Made by a program: the position numbers and the translations under genes | In this document: piece by piece, positions 35,814 through 45,907 of the stretch | Layout: every line of letters begins with the position of its first letter | Numbering within the stretch: the stretch's first letter is position 1 | The notes under the pieces: model-generated | What the model was told of the DNA's origin: nothing | Seen by the model: only the letters and a program-made list of their open reading frames with translations | Databases searched by the model: none | Assembly (NCBI RefSeq): GCF_027257155.1 | Contig: NZ_JAPWDU010000006.1 | Span: 62,001 to 126,000, forward strand | DNA from: Cerasicoccus sp. TK19100 | GTDB lineage: Bacteria; Verrucomicrobiota; Verrucomicrobiia; Opitutales; Cerasicoccaceae | Direction: 5' to 3' | Length of the DNA: 64,000 nt

Positions 35814-36314
35814 ATGCGAATTTATAGCCTAGCCGGTTTGGGAATCCTGTTACTTGCGGCGCTTTTGCACGAAAAGCCGTTTGAGGTCGTGCCGCTGTTT
35901 TATGGTCACGTGATGCGGACCGGTGAGGGGGAGACCTACGTTGCGCCGGACTCGCCCAATGGTCTGGCGATGGACTCTGACTGGATTGTCCTGGAGGCCG
36001 ACACTTGGACCGTGCCCAACTGCAAAGAGCATGGGCTGGGCATTGAGGTGGGCATTCTCAACGTGCCCGATGGCGTCGAGGAACTGCGGCTACTGGTGGA
36101 TTACCCGCCGATGACGCTCCCCTCGGGCGAGGTCAGCAGCAGCATGGACCGCGTCCAGCCCATTTACACCCAGGATGGCTTTGGTTGGTTCGATTTCTAT
36201 TACTTCTTTGACGAAGAATACGAGCGCGGCCTCGGTGAGTGGCGTTTCCGCCTGTATCACGGGGAAAAGCTGCTCTACGATCAGGCCTTTACGGTGATTA
36301 GCTGCGAGGAGTAG
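35814..36314 (+). CDS. hypothetical exported or membrane-anchored protein (DUF3859-like)
   Basis: From the ATG at 35814 a 166-residue protein with an N-terminal hydrophobic segment (IYSLAGLGILLLAALLH). The body (GLGIEVGILNVPDGVEELRL, YPPMTLPSGEVSS, WFDFYYFFDEE, YDQAFTVISCEE) resembles the uncharacterised DUF3859 family, with moderate confidence. An upstream TTG would add eight residues. It converges on the next small gene. Confidence 0.75.
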   Translation: MRIYSLAGLGILLLAALLHEKPFEVVPLFYGHVMRTGEGETYVAPDSPNGLAMDSDWIVLEADTWTVPNCKEHGLGIEVGILNVPDGVEELRLLVDYPPMTLPSGEVSSSMDRVQPIYTQDGFGWFDFYYFFDEEYERGLGEWRFRLYHGEKLLYDQAFTVISCEE

Positions 36315-36317
36315 GCT

Positions 36318-36554
36318 CTAGTCTTCGAAGCTGGCGGACTTCAGGCGGTCCTGCCATTCCCAGCGCTTGCGGTGAAACCAGGAGTGCAGCGCGGCGTGGA
36401 TATCGATTTCCTGTCCGATACGCGTGGACTCGCTCTCCTGGTGGCGTCGGATCTCCGCGCGTTCCTGCTCCAAAAACTGGAAAAAGCTGGATCGGCTGAT
36501 GTCAAAAGCGGCATCTCCGGGGGCGCTGGTTTGACTGTCGGGGCGGGGTGGCAT
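36318..36554 (-). CDS. hypothetical small helical protein
   Basis: A 78-residue, highly charged protein: FFQFLEQERAEIRRHQESES then IGQEIDIHAALHSWFHRKRW and EWQDRLKSASFED. GAGAG-like purines lie just before the ATG. It is separated by only three bases from the convergent upstream gene. No known domain; cytoplasmic by composition. Confidence 0.55.
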   Translation of the reverse strand: MPPRPDSQTSAPGDAAFDISRSSFFQFLEQERAEIRRHQESESTRIGQEIDIHAALHSWFHRKRWEWQDRLKSASFED

Positions 36555-36927
36555 GGGGAACTCTCTTTCTATATTTTCTATCGGCAGAATGTTTGATTAA
36601 CTAATGTTATATATCGTTTAAACGCTGCTGATGGACGGTTTATTCGTTAAATTTGCAAAATTCATTACTGGGGCTGGTATTCTTATTTTCAGGGGTAAAA
36701 AACGGATTCACGCTTGCCAGTCGCGCGTGGGTATATAGGATTCACTGCACATTTCGGGTGGCGAAGGAGAACCCCTGAAAAATCTATCATTTTTCGAAAA
36801 AAAGCGCTTGCATTGCAGCATGCGAAGCGTAGTCTCGCCCCCTTTCCCTGAAACCCCGCTGGTTCAGGCACATGTGTGTTTTGGCATCGGCGGGTCTTTT
36901 CTTTTCCTGGAAAACCCATCTATTTCA
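36555..36927 (+). promoter_or_regulatory. leader and promoter region of the ribosomal cluster
   Basis: About 370 bases upstream of rpsL. TTGCCA (36714) and TAGGAT (36736) with a 16-base spacer are a candidate promoter; TTGCAT near 36809 could be part of a second. An 11-base perfect inverted repeat (TTTTCAGGGGT 36686-36696 with 36771-36781) brackets the first promoter. The small hairpin AAAAAT/ATTTTT follows. A frame open from 36808 into rpsL is not used, since S12 begins at 36928. Confidence 0.5.
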
Positions 36928-37311
36928 ATGCCTACAATCAATCAGCTCGTCCGGAACCCTCGCGTTCTGCAGAAAGCCAAGTCGAAATCGCCGGCTATGG
37001 CCAGCAATCCGTTTCGTCGTGGTGTCTGCGTGCAGGTCATGACTCGCACCCCGAAGAAACCGAACTCCGCTATCCGTAAGGTGGCCAAGGTTCGCCTCAC
37101 CAATGGTTACGAAGTCATCGCCTACATCCCTGACGAAGGCCACAGCCTCCAGGAGCACAGTGTTGTGCTCGTGCGCGGCGGTCGTGTTAAGGACCTTCCG
37201 GGTGTTCGTTACCACATCGTCCGTGGCGCGCTTGACTGCCAAGGCGTTGAAAAGCGTCGTCGCAGCCGCTCCAAGTATGGTGTGAAGCGCCCCAAGGAAG
37301 CCAAAAAGTAA
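36928..37311 (+). CDS. rpsL: 30S ribosomal protein S12
   Basis: 127 residues starting [12 protein letters not shown], the standard S12 start, so the earlier in-frame start at 36808 is rejected. The decoding-centre loop [11 protein letters not shown] and the [14 protein letters not shown] loop are intact, with the lysines that usually confer streptomycin sensitivity. First gene of the str group; 12 bases before rpsG. Confidence 0.98.
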   Translation: MPTINQLVRNPRVLQKAKSKSPAMASNPFRRGVCVQVMTRTPKKPNSAIRKVAKVRLTNGYEVIAYIPDEGHSLQEHSVVLVRGGRVKDLPGVRYHIVRGALDCQGVEKRRRSRSKYGVKRPKEAKK

Positions 37312-37323
37312 ACTTTAGATACC

Positions 37324-37797
37324 ATGTCACGTCGTCGTAGAGCCGTAAAGCGGGATGTCCCCGCCGATCCCCGTTATCAAAGCCAGCTGGTTGCTGGCTT
37401 GATTAACCTCGTCATGCAGCGCGGTAAGAAGTCCGTCGCTGAGCGCATCGTTTATAGCGCATTTGAGCGTGTCTCGGAAAAGCTCGAAAAGGGCGACCCG
37501 ATCGATCTCCTCCTCGGCGCATTGGAAAATGTCCGCCCGAAGCTTGAGGTGAAGTCCCGCCGTGTTGGTGGTGCTACATACCAAGTGCCGGTCGAGATCA
37601 CTTACGAGCGCCAGCAGTCCCTTGCTTTCCGTTGGATGGTTGATGCCGCCAAGAAACGCAAGGGTGTGCCGATGGGCGAAGCCCTCGCATCCGAAATCAT
37701 TGACGCCTACAATAACACCGGCGGCGTGGTGAAGAAGAAGGAAGAGACCCACAAGATGGCCCAGGCCAACCGTGCCTTTGCCCACCTTCGTTGGTGA
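37324..37797 (+). CDS. rpsG: 30S ribosomal protein S7
   Basis: 157 residues with the S7 core ([56 protein letters not shown]). S7 nucleates assembly of the 30S head. Between rpsL and fusA as in the classical str operon. Confidence 0.98.
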   Translation: MSRRRRAVKRDVPADPRYQSQLVAGLINLVMQRGKKSVAERIVYSAFERVSEKLEKGDPIDLLLGALENVRPKLEVKSRRVGGATYQVPVEITYERQQSLAFRWMVDAAKKRKGVPMGEALASEIIDAYNNTGGVVKKKEETHKMAQANRAFAHLRW

Positions 37798-37850
37798 TCC
37801 GCCTTCGCGGCTTTCACTTTCAATTTCCTGTTCTTTGACCTTTCCCACCC

Positions 37851-40016
37851 ATGCCTTCCACGCTCCAGTTGTCTCCAGTGAATGCTTCCGATCGGAAGTA
37901 CCCGCTTGAGTATACCCGGAACATTGGCATTGCGGCGCACATTGATGCAGGGAAAACGACCACCACCGAGCGCATTTTGCTCTACTCGGGTGTGGTCCAC
38001 AAAGCAGGCGAAGTTCATGACGGCACAGCCGTAACTGACTGGATGGAGCAGGAGCGCGAGCGTGGCATCACGATCACCTCCGCCGCTATATCCTGTCATT
38101 GGACGACCAAGGACGGCGACTTCTCCGGCATTGAGCAGCAGATCAATATCATCGACACCCCCGGGCACGTCGATTTTACCGCCGAAGTTGAGCGATCCCT
38201 CCGCGTCCTCGATGGTGCCGTTGGCGTCTTCTGCGCAGTCGCAGGCGTGCAGCCACAGTCCGAGACCGTTTGGCGTCAGATGGACAAATACCACGTCCCC
38301 CGAATCGCGTTCATTAATAAGATGGACCGGACGGGGGCCGACTTTTTTGCGGCGGTTGACTCCATTCGCGAAAAACTGGGCGGCAACGCGCATCCGATCT
38401 GCCTGCCCATCGGCGCAGAGGACCAACTGCGCGGCTTGATCGATCTCGTCCGTATGAAAGCGGCCGTTTACGATCCGTCCGACGAAACTGGCATTACTTT
38501 TAACTGGGAAGAAATTCCCGGTGAAGAGCTTGAGCAAGCTGAAGCTCACCGCGAAAAGCTGATCGAAGCGCTGTGCGACTTCGACGACGAGCTCGCCGAG
38601 AAATACCTCGAAGGCGAAACCATTGAGGCCAACATGCTCCGCCGCGGTATCCGCAAGGCGACGATGAGCCTCGACTTCATGGCTGTCATCCCCGGTTCTG
38701 CGTTTAAGAACAAGGGCGTACAAATGCTCATGGACGCCGTAGTCGATTATCTGCCGAGCCCGGTCGACGTAAAGCCCATGCCGGCGCACGACGAAGACGG
38801 TGAGCGCGAAATCGAAGCCGTGAAGGCTGACGACGCTGGCAAGGTTGCCGGACTCGCCTTCAAGTTGATGAACGACAAGTTCACCGGCGGCAAATTGGTT
38901 TTCTTCCGCATGTATCGCGGCACCCTCCGCAAGGGCGACCAGCTTTACAATCCGCGCACTCGCCGTTCCGAGCGCATTTCCCGCCTCATGATTATGAAGG
39001 CGGACGCCCGCGAAGACATTGACGTGGCTTACTCCGGCGATATCTGCGCCCTGGTCGGTGTGAAGGACGTCAAGACTGGCGACACACTTTGCTCGAAGGA
39101 TGAGGCCCTCACGCTGGAGCCGCCATCGTTCCCGGATCCAGTGATCTCGATGTCGATCGAGCCGAACACCAAGGCGGACCAGGATAAGCTGTCCACCGGT
39201 CTGCAGCGCCTCGCTGATGAGGACCCAACCTTCAAGGTGACCACCAACGAAGAGACGGGCCAGACGATCATCATGGGCATGGGTGAGCTTCACCTCGAAA
39301 TTATTCGCGACCGTTTATTCCGCGAGTTCAAGGTCGAGGCCGAAGCCGGCAAACCGCAAATTTCCTACCGCGAAACGATCACCCAGGCAGCCGACGGCGA
39401 AGGCAAATTTGTCCGCCAGTCCGGTGGTAAGGGGCAGTATGGTCATGGCATCATCAAGCTTGAGCCCAACGAAGCGGGCAAGGGCGTTGAGGTCATCAAT
39501 GCGATCGTGGGCGGCACTATCCCGAAAGAGTTTATCAAGCCCTTCAGTGATGGTATCAAAGAAGCCGCGAATACTGGCACGATTGCCGGTTATCCGGTGG
39601 TGGACTGGAAGGCGACGATTGTGGACGGTTCGTTCCACGAAGTCGACTCGTCCGAAATGGCTTTTAAAATGGCGGGCATTTTTGCCTTCCGCGACGCGAT
39701 GGACAAAGCAGGACCTATCCTGATGGAGCCCATCATGGAAGTGGAAGTGAATGTGCCCGACGAATACCAGGGTGACATCGTGGGCGACATCAATCGCCGC
39801 CGCGGTCAAATCCAGGGCATTGAATCCAAAACGAATCTGGCCGTTATCAGCGCCAAGGTTCCACTGGAAACGATGTTCGGCTACGCTACCGACGTGCGTT
39901 CCCTCTCCAAGGGTCGCGCCGACTACAGCATGCAGCCACTCTGCTTTGAGCAGGTTCCCAACTCAGTCTTGAAAACGATCACCGAAGGCGCTGGCTACAT
40001 GCCCGCCCGCACCTAA
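37851..40016 (+). CDS. fusA: elongation factor G
   Basis: 721-residue GTPase driving translocation. G1 [17 protein letters not shown]2 with RGITI, G3 DTPGHVDF, G4 [10 protein letters not shown]. The domain IV loop region ([13 protein letters not shown]) and the C-terminal GRADYSM motif are present. A 14-residue leader precedes the usual start region. tuf, which often follows fusA, is absent here: rpsJ comes next. The antisense 528-codon frame is a shadow. Confidence 0.98.
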   Translation: MPSTLQLSPVNASDRKYPLEYTRNIGIAAHIDAGKTTTTERILLYSGVVHKAGEVHDGTAVTDWMEQERERGITITSAAISCHWTTKDGDFSGIEQQINIIDTPGHVDFTAEVERSLRVLDGAVGVFCAVAGVQPQSETVWRQMDKYHVPRIAFINKMDRTGADFFAAVDSIREKLGGNAHPICLPIGAEDQLRGLIDLVRMKAAVYDPSDETGITFNWEEIPGEELEQAEAHREKLIEALCDFDDELAEKYLEGETIEANMLRRGIRKATMSLDFMAVIPGSAFKNKGVQMLMDAVVDYLPSPVDVKPMPAHDEDGEREIEAVKADDAGKVAGLAFKLMNDKFTGGKLVFFRMYRGTLRKGDQLYNPRTRRSERISRLMIMKADAREDIDVAYSGDICALVGVKDVKTGDTLCSKDEALTLEPPSFPDPVISMSIEPNTKADQDKLSTGLQRLADEDPTFKVTTNEETGQTIIMGMGELHLEIIRDRLFREFKVEAEAGKPQISYRETITQAADGEGKFVRQSGGKGQYGHGIIKLEPNEAGKGVEVINAIVGGTIPKEFIKPFSDGIKEAANTGTIAGYPVVDWKATIVDGSFHEVDSSEMAFKMAGIFAFRDAMDKAGPILMEPIMEVEVNVPDEYQGDIVGDINRRRGQIQGIESKTNLAVISAKVPLETMFGYATDVRSLSKGRADYSMQPLCFEQVPNSVLKTITEGAGYMPART

Positions 40017-40055
40017 ATCCCTTTACCAAAAGAAATCCTCTAACCTTTCACTATC

Positions 40056-40364
40056 ATGGCAGGTCCTAAAATTCGCATCAAACTCCGCGGTTACGACTAT
40101 CGCATCATCGATCAGTCTGCAGCTGACATTGTGGACACCGCGAAGCGCTCCGGCGCCCGCGTCAGCGGTCCCGTTCCCATGCCCACGCGCATTGAGAAGG
40201 TAACGGTCAACCGTTCGCCGCACGTCGACAAGAAGTCGATGGATCAATTCGAGCTGCGCACGCACAAGCGCCTCATTGACATTATCGAGCCCACCGCCCA
40301 GACCGTGGACGAGCTGAAGAAGCTCAACCTGCCCGCTGGCGTGGACATTAACATCACCGTTTAA
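40056..40364 (+). CDS. rpsJ: 30S ribosomal protein S10
   Basis: 102 residues: [53 protein letters not shown]10 also serves transcription antitermination with NusB. It opens the S10 group and is followed by a structured 197-base gap. Confidence 0.98.
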   Translation: MAGPKIRIKLRGYDYRIIDQSAADIVDTAKRSGARVSGPVPMPTRIEKVTVNRSPHVDKKSMDQFELRTHKRLIDIIEPTAQTVDELKKLNLPAGVDINITV

Positions 40365-40373
40365 GTCCGATTT

Positions 40374-40467
40374 AAGAAATTCAAAATTTTTGAAAAGAAT
40401 TCTTTTCAAATGCGAAAAAATCGCGATACTTCGCGGCTTGCATTTTTAAAATTTTGCACAATTTCTT
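40374..40467. repeat. inverted-repeat/dyad cluster in the rpsJ-rplC gap
   Basis: Outer arms 40374-40391 and 40440-40467 are imperfectly complementary (AAGAAATT and AAAATTTT blocks shared). Inside are a perfect 22-base palindrome at 40389-40410 and a CGCGA-TACT-TCGCG hairpin. TTGCAT near 40438 could begin a promoter for rplC onward. Probably a relative of the AATTCAA-type elements further on. Confidence 0.7.
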
Positions 40468-40561
40468 TCAAATTTAATTCACTGACAGTCTAAACCTTCA
40501 CGCAGGTCTCTCGAAAACGGAGAGGCGGCAATCAGCCAACTTTCCACCTGCCTCTGTAATT

Positions 40562-41203
<642 letters not shown>

Positions 41204-41231
41204 TATTTAACGTCTGAGAGGAATCATTATC

Positions 41232-41861
41232 ATGAAGCTCAAAGTATTTACTGCCGACGGCGCCTCCAGCACGGAAAAGGAGTTTGCCATCCCGACTTTC
41301 GAAGGCGACAAGGGCCTGCAAGCCCTGAAAGATGTCGTCGTCGCTTACCAGTCCAACCTGCGCCAGGGCAACGCCAAGGCCAAGACCCGCGCTGAAGTTT
41401 CCGGCTCCGGTAAGAAGGTTTACCGCCAAAAGGGCACCGGTAACGCTCGTCACGGTGACCGCCAAGCTCCGATCTACGTCGGTGGTGGTGTGGCCCACGG
41501 GCCAAAGCTCCGCGACTGGACCAAGCACGCCAACAAGAAGGTAAAGCAGCTGGCCATCCGCCGTGCGCTCTTCGACAAGGCTAACGACGGTGAAATCTCC
41601 GTGATCGAAAAGTTCGAAATGTCCGCGCCCAAGACCAAGGACTTCGACAAGATCATCAGCCAGATCAAGCCTGAGGGCAAGATCCTCATCGTTGATCAGC
41701 AGTTCGACGACAACACCGCACTTTCCGCGCGCAACATCGCCCGCGTTTACATTACCGACTCCGCCTCCCTCAATGCCTATGACCTCGTTCGTTTCGACAA
41801 CGTCGTCATCAGCGAGAAGGGCATCGAATCCGTTCTCGCCCGCACCGGCGAAGCCAAGTAA
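41232..41861 (+). CDS. rplD: 50S ribosomal protein L4
   Basis: 209 residues. The exit-tunnel loop is visible as RAEVSGSGKKVYRQKGTGNARHG split over residues 45-70, followed by HGPKLRDW. GAGAGGAATCATTATC before the ATG is one of the clearer Shine-Dalgarno regions in the cluster. Whether L4 represses its operon here is unknown. Confidence 0.98.
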   Translation: MKLKVFTADGASSTEKEFAIPTFEGDKGLQALKDVVVAYQSNLRQGNAKAKTRAEVSGSGKKVYRQKGTGNARHGDRQAPIYVGGGVAHGPKLRDWTKHANKKVKQLAIRRALFDKANDGEISVIEKFEMSAPKTKDFDKIISQIKPEGKILIVDQQFDDNTALSARNIARVYITDSASLNAYDLVRFDNVVISEKGIESVLARTGEAK

Positions 41862-41890
41862 CCGCAATCTTATATAGATAAGGCGAAATC

Positions 41891-42181
41891 ATGTTTTCAC
41901 CCAGCAACATCATCAAGGAATACCGCGTGACGGAAAAGGCGGCCGATCTGACCGCTAACACCAACAAGTACACGTTCGAGGTTTCCACCACCGCCAACCG
42001 CCGCCAAGTTGCCTCCGCCGTTGAAAAGCTTTTCGACGTGAAGGTCGTGCGCGTAAACATCATCAACCAGCGCAGCAAGTCCAAGCGTAATCGCATGGTC
42101 CGCGGCCGTTCCGGCAGCACCGCAGCGATGAAGAAGGCTATCGTTACTCTCGCAGAGGGCGAAAGCATCGAACTGGTCTAA
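41891..42181 (+). CDS. rplW: 50S ribosomal protein L23
   Basis: 96 residues: IIKEYRVTEKAADLTANTNK, YTFEVSTTANRRQVASAVEK, LFDVKVVRVN. L23 lines the tunnel exit and docks trigger factor and SRP. A heptamer hairpin element begins one base after the stop. Confidence 0.98.
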   Translation: MFSPSNIIKEYRVTEKAADLTANTNKYTFEVSTTANRRQVASAVEKLFDVKVVRVNIINQRSKSKRNRMVRGRSGSTAAMKKAIVTLAEGESIELV

Positions 42182-42182
42182 G

Positions 42183-42260
42183 AAATTCAAAATGCAGAAT
42201 TCAAAATTCAAAAACACGAATATAAGTTTTTTGCATTTATAATTTATAATTTTTAATTCC
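42183..42260. repeat. heptamer hairpin element, AATTCAA type (rplW-rplB)
   Basis: Left arm 42183-42213: AATTCAA, AATGCAG, AATTCAA, AATTCAA. Right arm 42227-42260: TTGCATT, TATAATT, TATAATT, TTTAATT, the approximate complement. The right arm runs to eight bases before the rplB ATG, leaving no Shine-Dalgarno sequence. Its last 18 bases match those before rplP. Confidence 0.9.
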
Positions 42261-42268
42261 ATACACCA

Positions 42269-43126
42269 ATGGCTTTAGTTAAAACCAAACCAGTCACTCC
42301 GTCTCAGCGCTTCCGCGTCCAGAACAAGCAGGACGTCGCGCCGAACAACCCGGAGAAGAGCCTCACGCAGTCCCGCCACGATAAGAAGGGCCGCAACTGC
42401 TATGGCCGCATCACTTCCCGTCACCGTGGTGGTGGCCACAAGCGCCTTTACCGCCTGATCGACTTCAAGCGCAACAAGCTGGAGCAGGAAGCCGAAGTGC
42501 TGACGATCGAATACGATCCGAACCGCACCTGCAACATCGCCCTGGTTCAATACGCCGACGGCGAGAAGCGCTACATCCTGGCTTACCGCGGTATCAAGGT
42601 CGGTGCCAAGATCATCAGCACCAACGAGAAGGTGGAAGAATTCACCCCCGGTCTCTGCACACGCCTTAAGGACATCCCGCCCGCAACCCTCATTCACGCG
42701 ATTGAGATGCTGCCAGGGCAGGGTGCCAAGATCGCTCGCAGCGCTGGCCAGTATGCCCAGTTGATCTCCATCGACAAGGAATACGCCACGCTGAAGATGC
42801 CTTCTGGTGAAATCCGCAAGGTCAACTCCAACTGCCGCGCCACCATTGGCCGCGTTGGCAATGAAGAGCACGGTGACGAAGTTATCGGTAAGGCCGGCCG
42901 CAATCGCTGGAAGGGCAAGCGCCCGAAGGTCCGCGGTATGGCGATGAACCCGGTCGACCACCCAAATGGTGGTGGTGAAGGCCGTTCCAAGTCCGGTGGT
43001 GGTCGCCAGCACCCATGCTCGCCATGGGGTCAGCTCGCCAAGGGCTTCCCGACCCGCAAGAAGTCCAAGACTTCCAATGCACTCATCGTTGTCCGTCGCA
43101 ACGGCCGCAAGGTCAAGAAGCGCTAA
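42269..43126 (+). CDS. rplB: 50S ribosomal protein L2
   Basis: 285 residues with [20 protein letters not shown], the [12 protein letters not shown] turn, and the C-terminal [18 protein letters not shown] containing the conserved His near the peptidyl transferase centre. Normal length. The translation start follows directly on a heptamer arm. Confidence 0.98.
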   Translation: MALVKTKPVTPSQRFRVQNKQDVAPNNPEKSLTQSRHDKKGRNCYGRITSRHRGGGHKRLYRLIDFKRNKLEQEAEVLTIEYDPNRTCNIALVQYADGEKRYILAYRGIKVGAKIISTNEKVEEFTPGLCTRLKDIPPATLIHAIEMLPGQGAKIARSAGQYAQLISIDKEYATLKMPSGEIRKVNSNCRATIGRVGNEEHGDEVIGKAGRNRWKGKRPKVRGMAMNPVDHPNGGGEGRSKSGGGRQHPCSPWGQLAKGFPTRKKSKTSNALIVVRRNGRKVKKR

Positions 43127-43137
43127 CTCACTTACCC

Positions 43138-43168
43138 AATCCGCATTCCGCAATCCGCAATCCGCATT
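43138..43168. repeat. heptamer direct array, CCGCAAT type, before rpsS
   Basis: AATCCGC, ATTCCGC, AATCCGC, AATCCGC, ATT. It fills the gap from the rplB 3' end to six bases before the rpsS ATG, so it occupies the whole ribosome-binding region. The same heptamer occurs at 31678-31707. No inverted partner. Confidence 0.9.
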
Positions 43169-43174
43169 TAAATT

Positions 43175-43444
43175 ATGGCACGTTCGATCAAAAAAGGCTT
43201 CTTCGTTGACCCGAAGCTGATGGACAAGATTGAGGCCGCGCAAGCAGCCGGCAGCAACAAGCCCATCAAGACCTGGTCGCGCCGTTCGACGATCACTCCT
43301 GAATTCGTTGGCCTCAACATGTCCGTTCACAATGGCAAGGGCTTCATGCCCGTCTACGTCACGGAAAACATGGTTGGCCACAAGCTCGGTGAGTTCGCTC
43401 CTACGCGCACCTTCAAGGGTCACCAAGGCGTCGGCAAGAAGTAA
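43175..43444 (+). CDS. rpsS: 30S ribosomal protein S19
   Basis: 89 residues: [51 protein letters not shown]. Start site lacks a purine-rich Shine-Dalgarno because the upstream DNA is heptamer repeat. Followed, unusually, not by rplV but by an exported-protein gene. Confidence 0.98.
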   Translation: MARSIKKGFFVDPKLMDKIEAAQAAGSNKPIKTWSRRSTITPEFVGLNMSVHNGKGFMPVYVTENMVGHKLGEFAPTRTFKGHQGVGKK

Positions 43445-43474
43445 CCCGCTATTCATCCTTCCACTTTTCAACCT

Positions 43475-44032
43475 ATGATCCGCATTTTCCAGCAAGCGCT
43501 CCTCATCACCGGTCTCATGATCGGCGGGTTGGCGCATGCCAATGTGGATGAGGCTCCTTTTGACCTGCGCATGATCGCGCCGGACTTCGAGGGCAAATGG
43601 GCTGAGATCGAAGTGGAAGAAGAAAAGCCGGCAGCGCCGATCACCGTGCAATCAGTCGCCGCGGTGAAGGAAGAAGTCGTTGTTTATAACGACCTCACAC
43701 CAGCCGAAGCCGCCGCACTACGCTCCAAGGGCCGCGAAGAAGTTCCCGGTCCGGAGTTTGCCTCCAGCAGCATTTACCCCTCCGGCCAGGCGGTCGTGTT
43801 CGGGGTCACCGAAAATAAGGCCGCAGACATCGTCATCCTCGACGACGGCCTCGACCAAGGTTTCCGGGTCGGCATGCTTTGCGAAGTCATTCGCGGCGAC
43901 GCCGTCATCGGCACCATCATTCTAGTGGCAGTGGAAGCAGATCGCTCCGCCGGCCTCATTACCAATCTTCAACCGGGCCGCGCAATTGTTTTTGGCGACC
44001 TGGCCCGAATCAAGACCGTTCAATTTTCTTAA
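43475..44032 (+). CDS. exported protein encoded inside the S10 operon
   Basis: 185 residues with signal peptide MIRIFQQALLITGLMIGGLAHA. Residues 23-95 are acidic and Pro/Ala rich; residues about 95-183 form a beta-rich domain (SGQAVVFGVTENKAADIVIL, GFRVGMLCEVIRGDAVIGTI, LQPGRAIVFGDLARI) resembling an SH3-like barrel. No enzyme motif. It lies 30 bases after rpsS and 13 before rplV on the same strand, with codon use like its neighbours, so it must be cotranscribed with ribosomal genes. Function unknown. Confidence 0.88.
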   Translation: MIRIFQQALLITGLMIGGLAHANVDEAPFDLRMIAPDFEGKWAEIEVEEEKPAAPITVQSVAAVKEEVVVYNDLTPAEAAALRSKGREEVPGPEFASSSIYPSGQAVVFGVTENKAADIVILDDGLDQGFRVGMLCEVIRGDAVIGTIILVAVEADRSAGLITNLQPGRAIVFGDLARIKTVQFS

Positions 44033-44045
44033 CAGCATAGTCATC

Positions 44046-44399
44046 ATGGAAGTTTTGGCATTAACCAAATACGCGCGCATGTCGCCCAAGAAGGTTCGTG
44101 AAGTCGCCCGCGAAATCCAGGGCCTTCCCGCCAACGAGGCAATGGACCTTCTTAAGTTCATCCCGCGCAAGTCCGCACGCCTGCTCAGCAAGACACTGGC
44201 CAGCGCCATCGCCAACGCGGAAAACAACCACAACCTTTCGTCCGACGATCTCGTCATCAAGAGCGCGATCATTGAAGAAGGCCCCGCATTCCGCCGCTTC
44301 CAGCCGGTTGCCCGCGGTTCCGCTCATCCTATCCGTAAACGCACCTCGCACATCCGCATCATCCTCACTGACGAAGTGAAGGAAGCGGCCGCCAGCTAA
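44046..44399 (+). CDS. rplV: 50S ribosomal protein L22
   Basis: 117 residues from the ATG at 44046 (MEVLALTKYARMSPKKVREV); the frame is open to 43986 but that part overlaps the exported-protein gene. The tunnel loop RRFQPVARGSAHPIRKRTSH is complete, with residues that bind macrolides in its neighbourhood. Confidence 0.97.
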   Translation: MEVLALTKYARMSPKKVREVAREIQGLPANEAMDLLKFIPRKSARLLSKTLASAIANAENNHNLSSDDLVIKSAIIEEGPAFRRFQPVARGSAHPIRKRTSHIRIILTDEVKEAAAS

Positions 44400-44420
44400 A
44401 ACCTTTATCGCAATTCCATT

Positions 44421-45056
44421 ATGGGTCAGAAAGTAAATCCTATTGGCTTCCGCCTCGCCGTCCGTCGTAACTGGGACAGCCGTTGGTTCGCCGACAAGAA
44501 GCAGTTCCCCGAATTCATTTACGAGGACAACAAGATTCGCACGTTCCTCAACGAGCGCCTGCGCTTCGCCTCCGTGCCGAAGATTTACATCGAGCGCGCC
44601 GGCCAGCGTGTCCGCGTTAAGATCTACACCGCCCGCCCGGGTATTGTGATCGGCCGCAAGGGTGCCGAGCTGGACAAGCTCAAGGCTGACCTTTCCAAGC
44701 TGGTTGACCGCGACGTACTGCTCGACATCGCCGAAGTGAAGAAGCCCGACCTCGTGGCCCAACTCGTCGCCGAAAACGTTGCTTTGCAGCTTGAGCGCCG
44801 CATTTCCTTCCGTCGCGCCATGAAGAAGGCCGTGCAAACGACCATGCAAATGGGCGCTGACGGTATCCGCATCCAGTGCTCCGGTCGTCTCGGTGGCGCG
44901 GAAATCGCCCGCACCGAGCAACAGCGTCAAGGCCGCGTGCCTCTACACACCCTGCGTGAAAACATCGACTACGGCTTTGCCGAAGCACGCACGGTTTACG
45001 GCATCATCGGCATTAAGTGCTGGATCTGTAACCCCAGCCCCGAAGAAGGCCTCTAA
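44421..45056 (+). CDS. rpsC: 30S ribosomal protein S3
   Basis: 211 residues: [20 protein letters not shown], a KH domain with [13 protein letters not shown], and [21 protein letters not shown]3 lies at the mRNA entry channel. The C-terminus is short, ending SPEEGL, about 20 residues shorter than long S3 forms. A heptamer hairpin follows. Confidence 0.98.
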   Translation: MGQKVNPIGFRLAVRRNWDSRWFADKKQFPEFIYEDNKIRTFLNERLRFASVPKIYIERAGQRVRVKIYTARPGIVIGRKGAELDKLKADLSKLVDRDVLLDIAEVKKPDLVAQLVAENVALQLERRISFRRAMKKAVQTTMQMGADGIRIQCSGRLGGAEIARTEQQRQGRVPLHTLRENIDYGFAEARTVYGIIGIKCWICNPSPEEGL

Positions 45057-45063
45057 TTAAGGC

Positions 45064-45135
45064 AAAATTCAGAATTCAAAATTCAAAAACGGATTCCGAA
45101 TTTTTTATCATTTTGAATTTATAATTTTTAATTCC
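45064..45135. repeat. heptamer hairpin element, AATTCAA type (rpsC-rplP)
   Basis: Left arm 45064-45089: AATTCAG, AATTCAA, AATTCAA. Right arm 45101-45135 complements it (TTTTGAA, TTTATAA, TTTTTAA, TTCC). The segment before the rplP ATG matches that before rplB for 18 bases and ends in the same ACCAATG. Confidence 0.9.
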
Positions 45136-45143
45136 TTAGACCA

Positions 45144-45572
45144 ATGGCTAAACTCCTTCCAGCAAGAACCAAGTACCGCAAGGTGCACAAGGGCCGTATC
45201 CGCGGTCGCGCCAAGGGCGGCGACACGCTTGCCTTCGGCGAATATGGTCTCCAGGCCCTCGGCCGCGGTCGTTTGACTGCAGCCCAGCTCGAAGCCGCAC
45301 GTGTGGCGATCAACCGCTACCTCAAGCGTCGCGGTAAGGTCTGGATTCGCGTCTTCCCGCACAAGCCGGTTACCAAGAAGCCCCAGGAAACCCGTCAGGG
45401 TAAGGGTAAGGGACCGGTTGAATACTGGTGCGCCATCATTAAGCCCGGCACGATGATTTTCGAAGTGTCCGGATCTGGCTCCCAGGCTGCACGTGAAGCG
45501 ATGCGCCGCGCTGACGGCAAGCTGCCTTTCGCGTGCCGCTTTGTCAGCCGCGAAGAACTCGAAACTTTCTAA
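45144..45572 (+). CDS. rplP: 50S ribosomal protein L16
   Basis: 142 residues: [61 protein letters not shown]16 contacts the A-site tRNA elbow. Start codon preceded by a heptamer arm and TTAGACCA rather than a Shine-Dalgarno. Confidence 0.98.
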   Translation: MAKLLPARTKYRKVHKGRIRGRAKGGDTLAFGEYGLQALGRGRLTAAQLEAARVAINRYLKRRGKVWIRVFPHKPVTKKPQETRQGKGKGPVEYWCAIIKPGTMIFEVSGSGSQAAREAMRRADGKLPFACRFVSREELETF

Positions 45573-45608
45573 ACTCCGCATAAAAAGCGCCGACAATACA
45601 CGCTTGCC

Positions 45609-45806
45609 ATGAAAGCAAAAGATATCCGTGAACTTTCCCCCGAGGAACTCAACAAGAAGCTCCGCGAATCCCGCGACGAGCTCGTCAATCTCCGTGTGCG
45701 CAAGCAAGTTGGCCAAGTGGAAAACCCGGCCCAGCTGCGCATCATCCGCCGCGACATCGCCCGCATGGAAACCGTGCTGAAGCAAAAAGCCGCCGCGACC
45801 GCGTAA
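45609..45806 (+). CDS. rpmC: 50S ribosomal protein L29
   Basis: 65 residues: MKAKDIRELSPEELNKKLRE, LRVRKQVGQVENPAQLRIIR. Two-helix protein at the tunnel exit. Intact. Followed by a TTGGTTC-type heptamer element. Confidence 0.97.
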   Translation: MKAKDIRELSPEELNKKLRESRDELVNLRVRKQVGQVENPAQLRIIRRDIARMETVLKQKAAATA

Positions 45807-45816
45807 ATTCAAACAT

Positions 45817-45896
45817 GTGCTTTAGTTCTTAGTGCTTGGTTCTTGGTTATAGCCAACCGAGCCGAACCAAGAACGAAGAACCAAGAACCAGAACAC
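45817..45896. repeat. heptamer hairpin element, TTGGTTC type (rpmC-rpsQ)
   Basis: Left arm 45817-45849: TTAGTTC, TTAGTGC, TTGGTTC, TTGGTTA. Right arm 45864-45896: GAACCAA, GAACGAA, GAACCAA, GAACCAG. Arms pair over about 33 bases with several mismatches, many of them G-U compatible. Starts GTGCTTTAGTTC, close to the rplN-rplX element. Confidence 0.92.
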
Positions 45897-45907
45897 TTAC
45901 AAAGACA

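Noticed and set aside
37707-39293. 528-codon antisense frame
   Set aside because: Shadow of fusA on the opposite strand with no recognisable domain.
43138-43168. Heptamer arrays as CRISPR
   Set aside because: Units are seven bases with no spacers; no cas genes.
42275-43651. 458-codon antisense frame
   Set aside because: Opposite rplB, rpsS and the exported-protein gene; low-complexity shadow.
45836-45907. Upstream start for rpsQ
   Set aside because: The added codons are heptamer repeat; S17 homology begins at the ATG at 45908.
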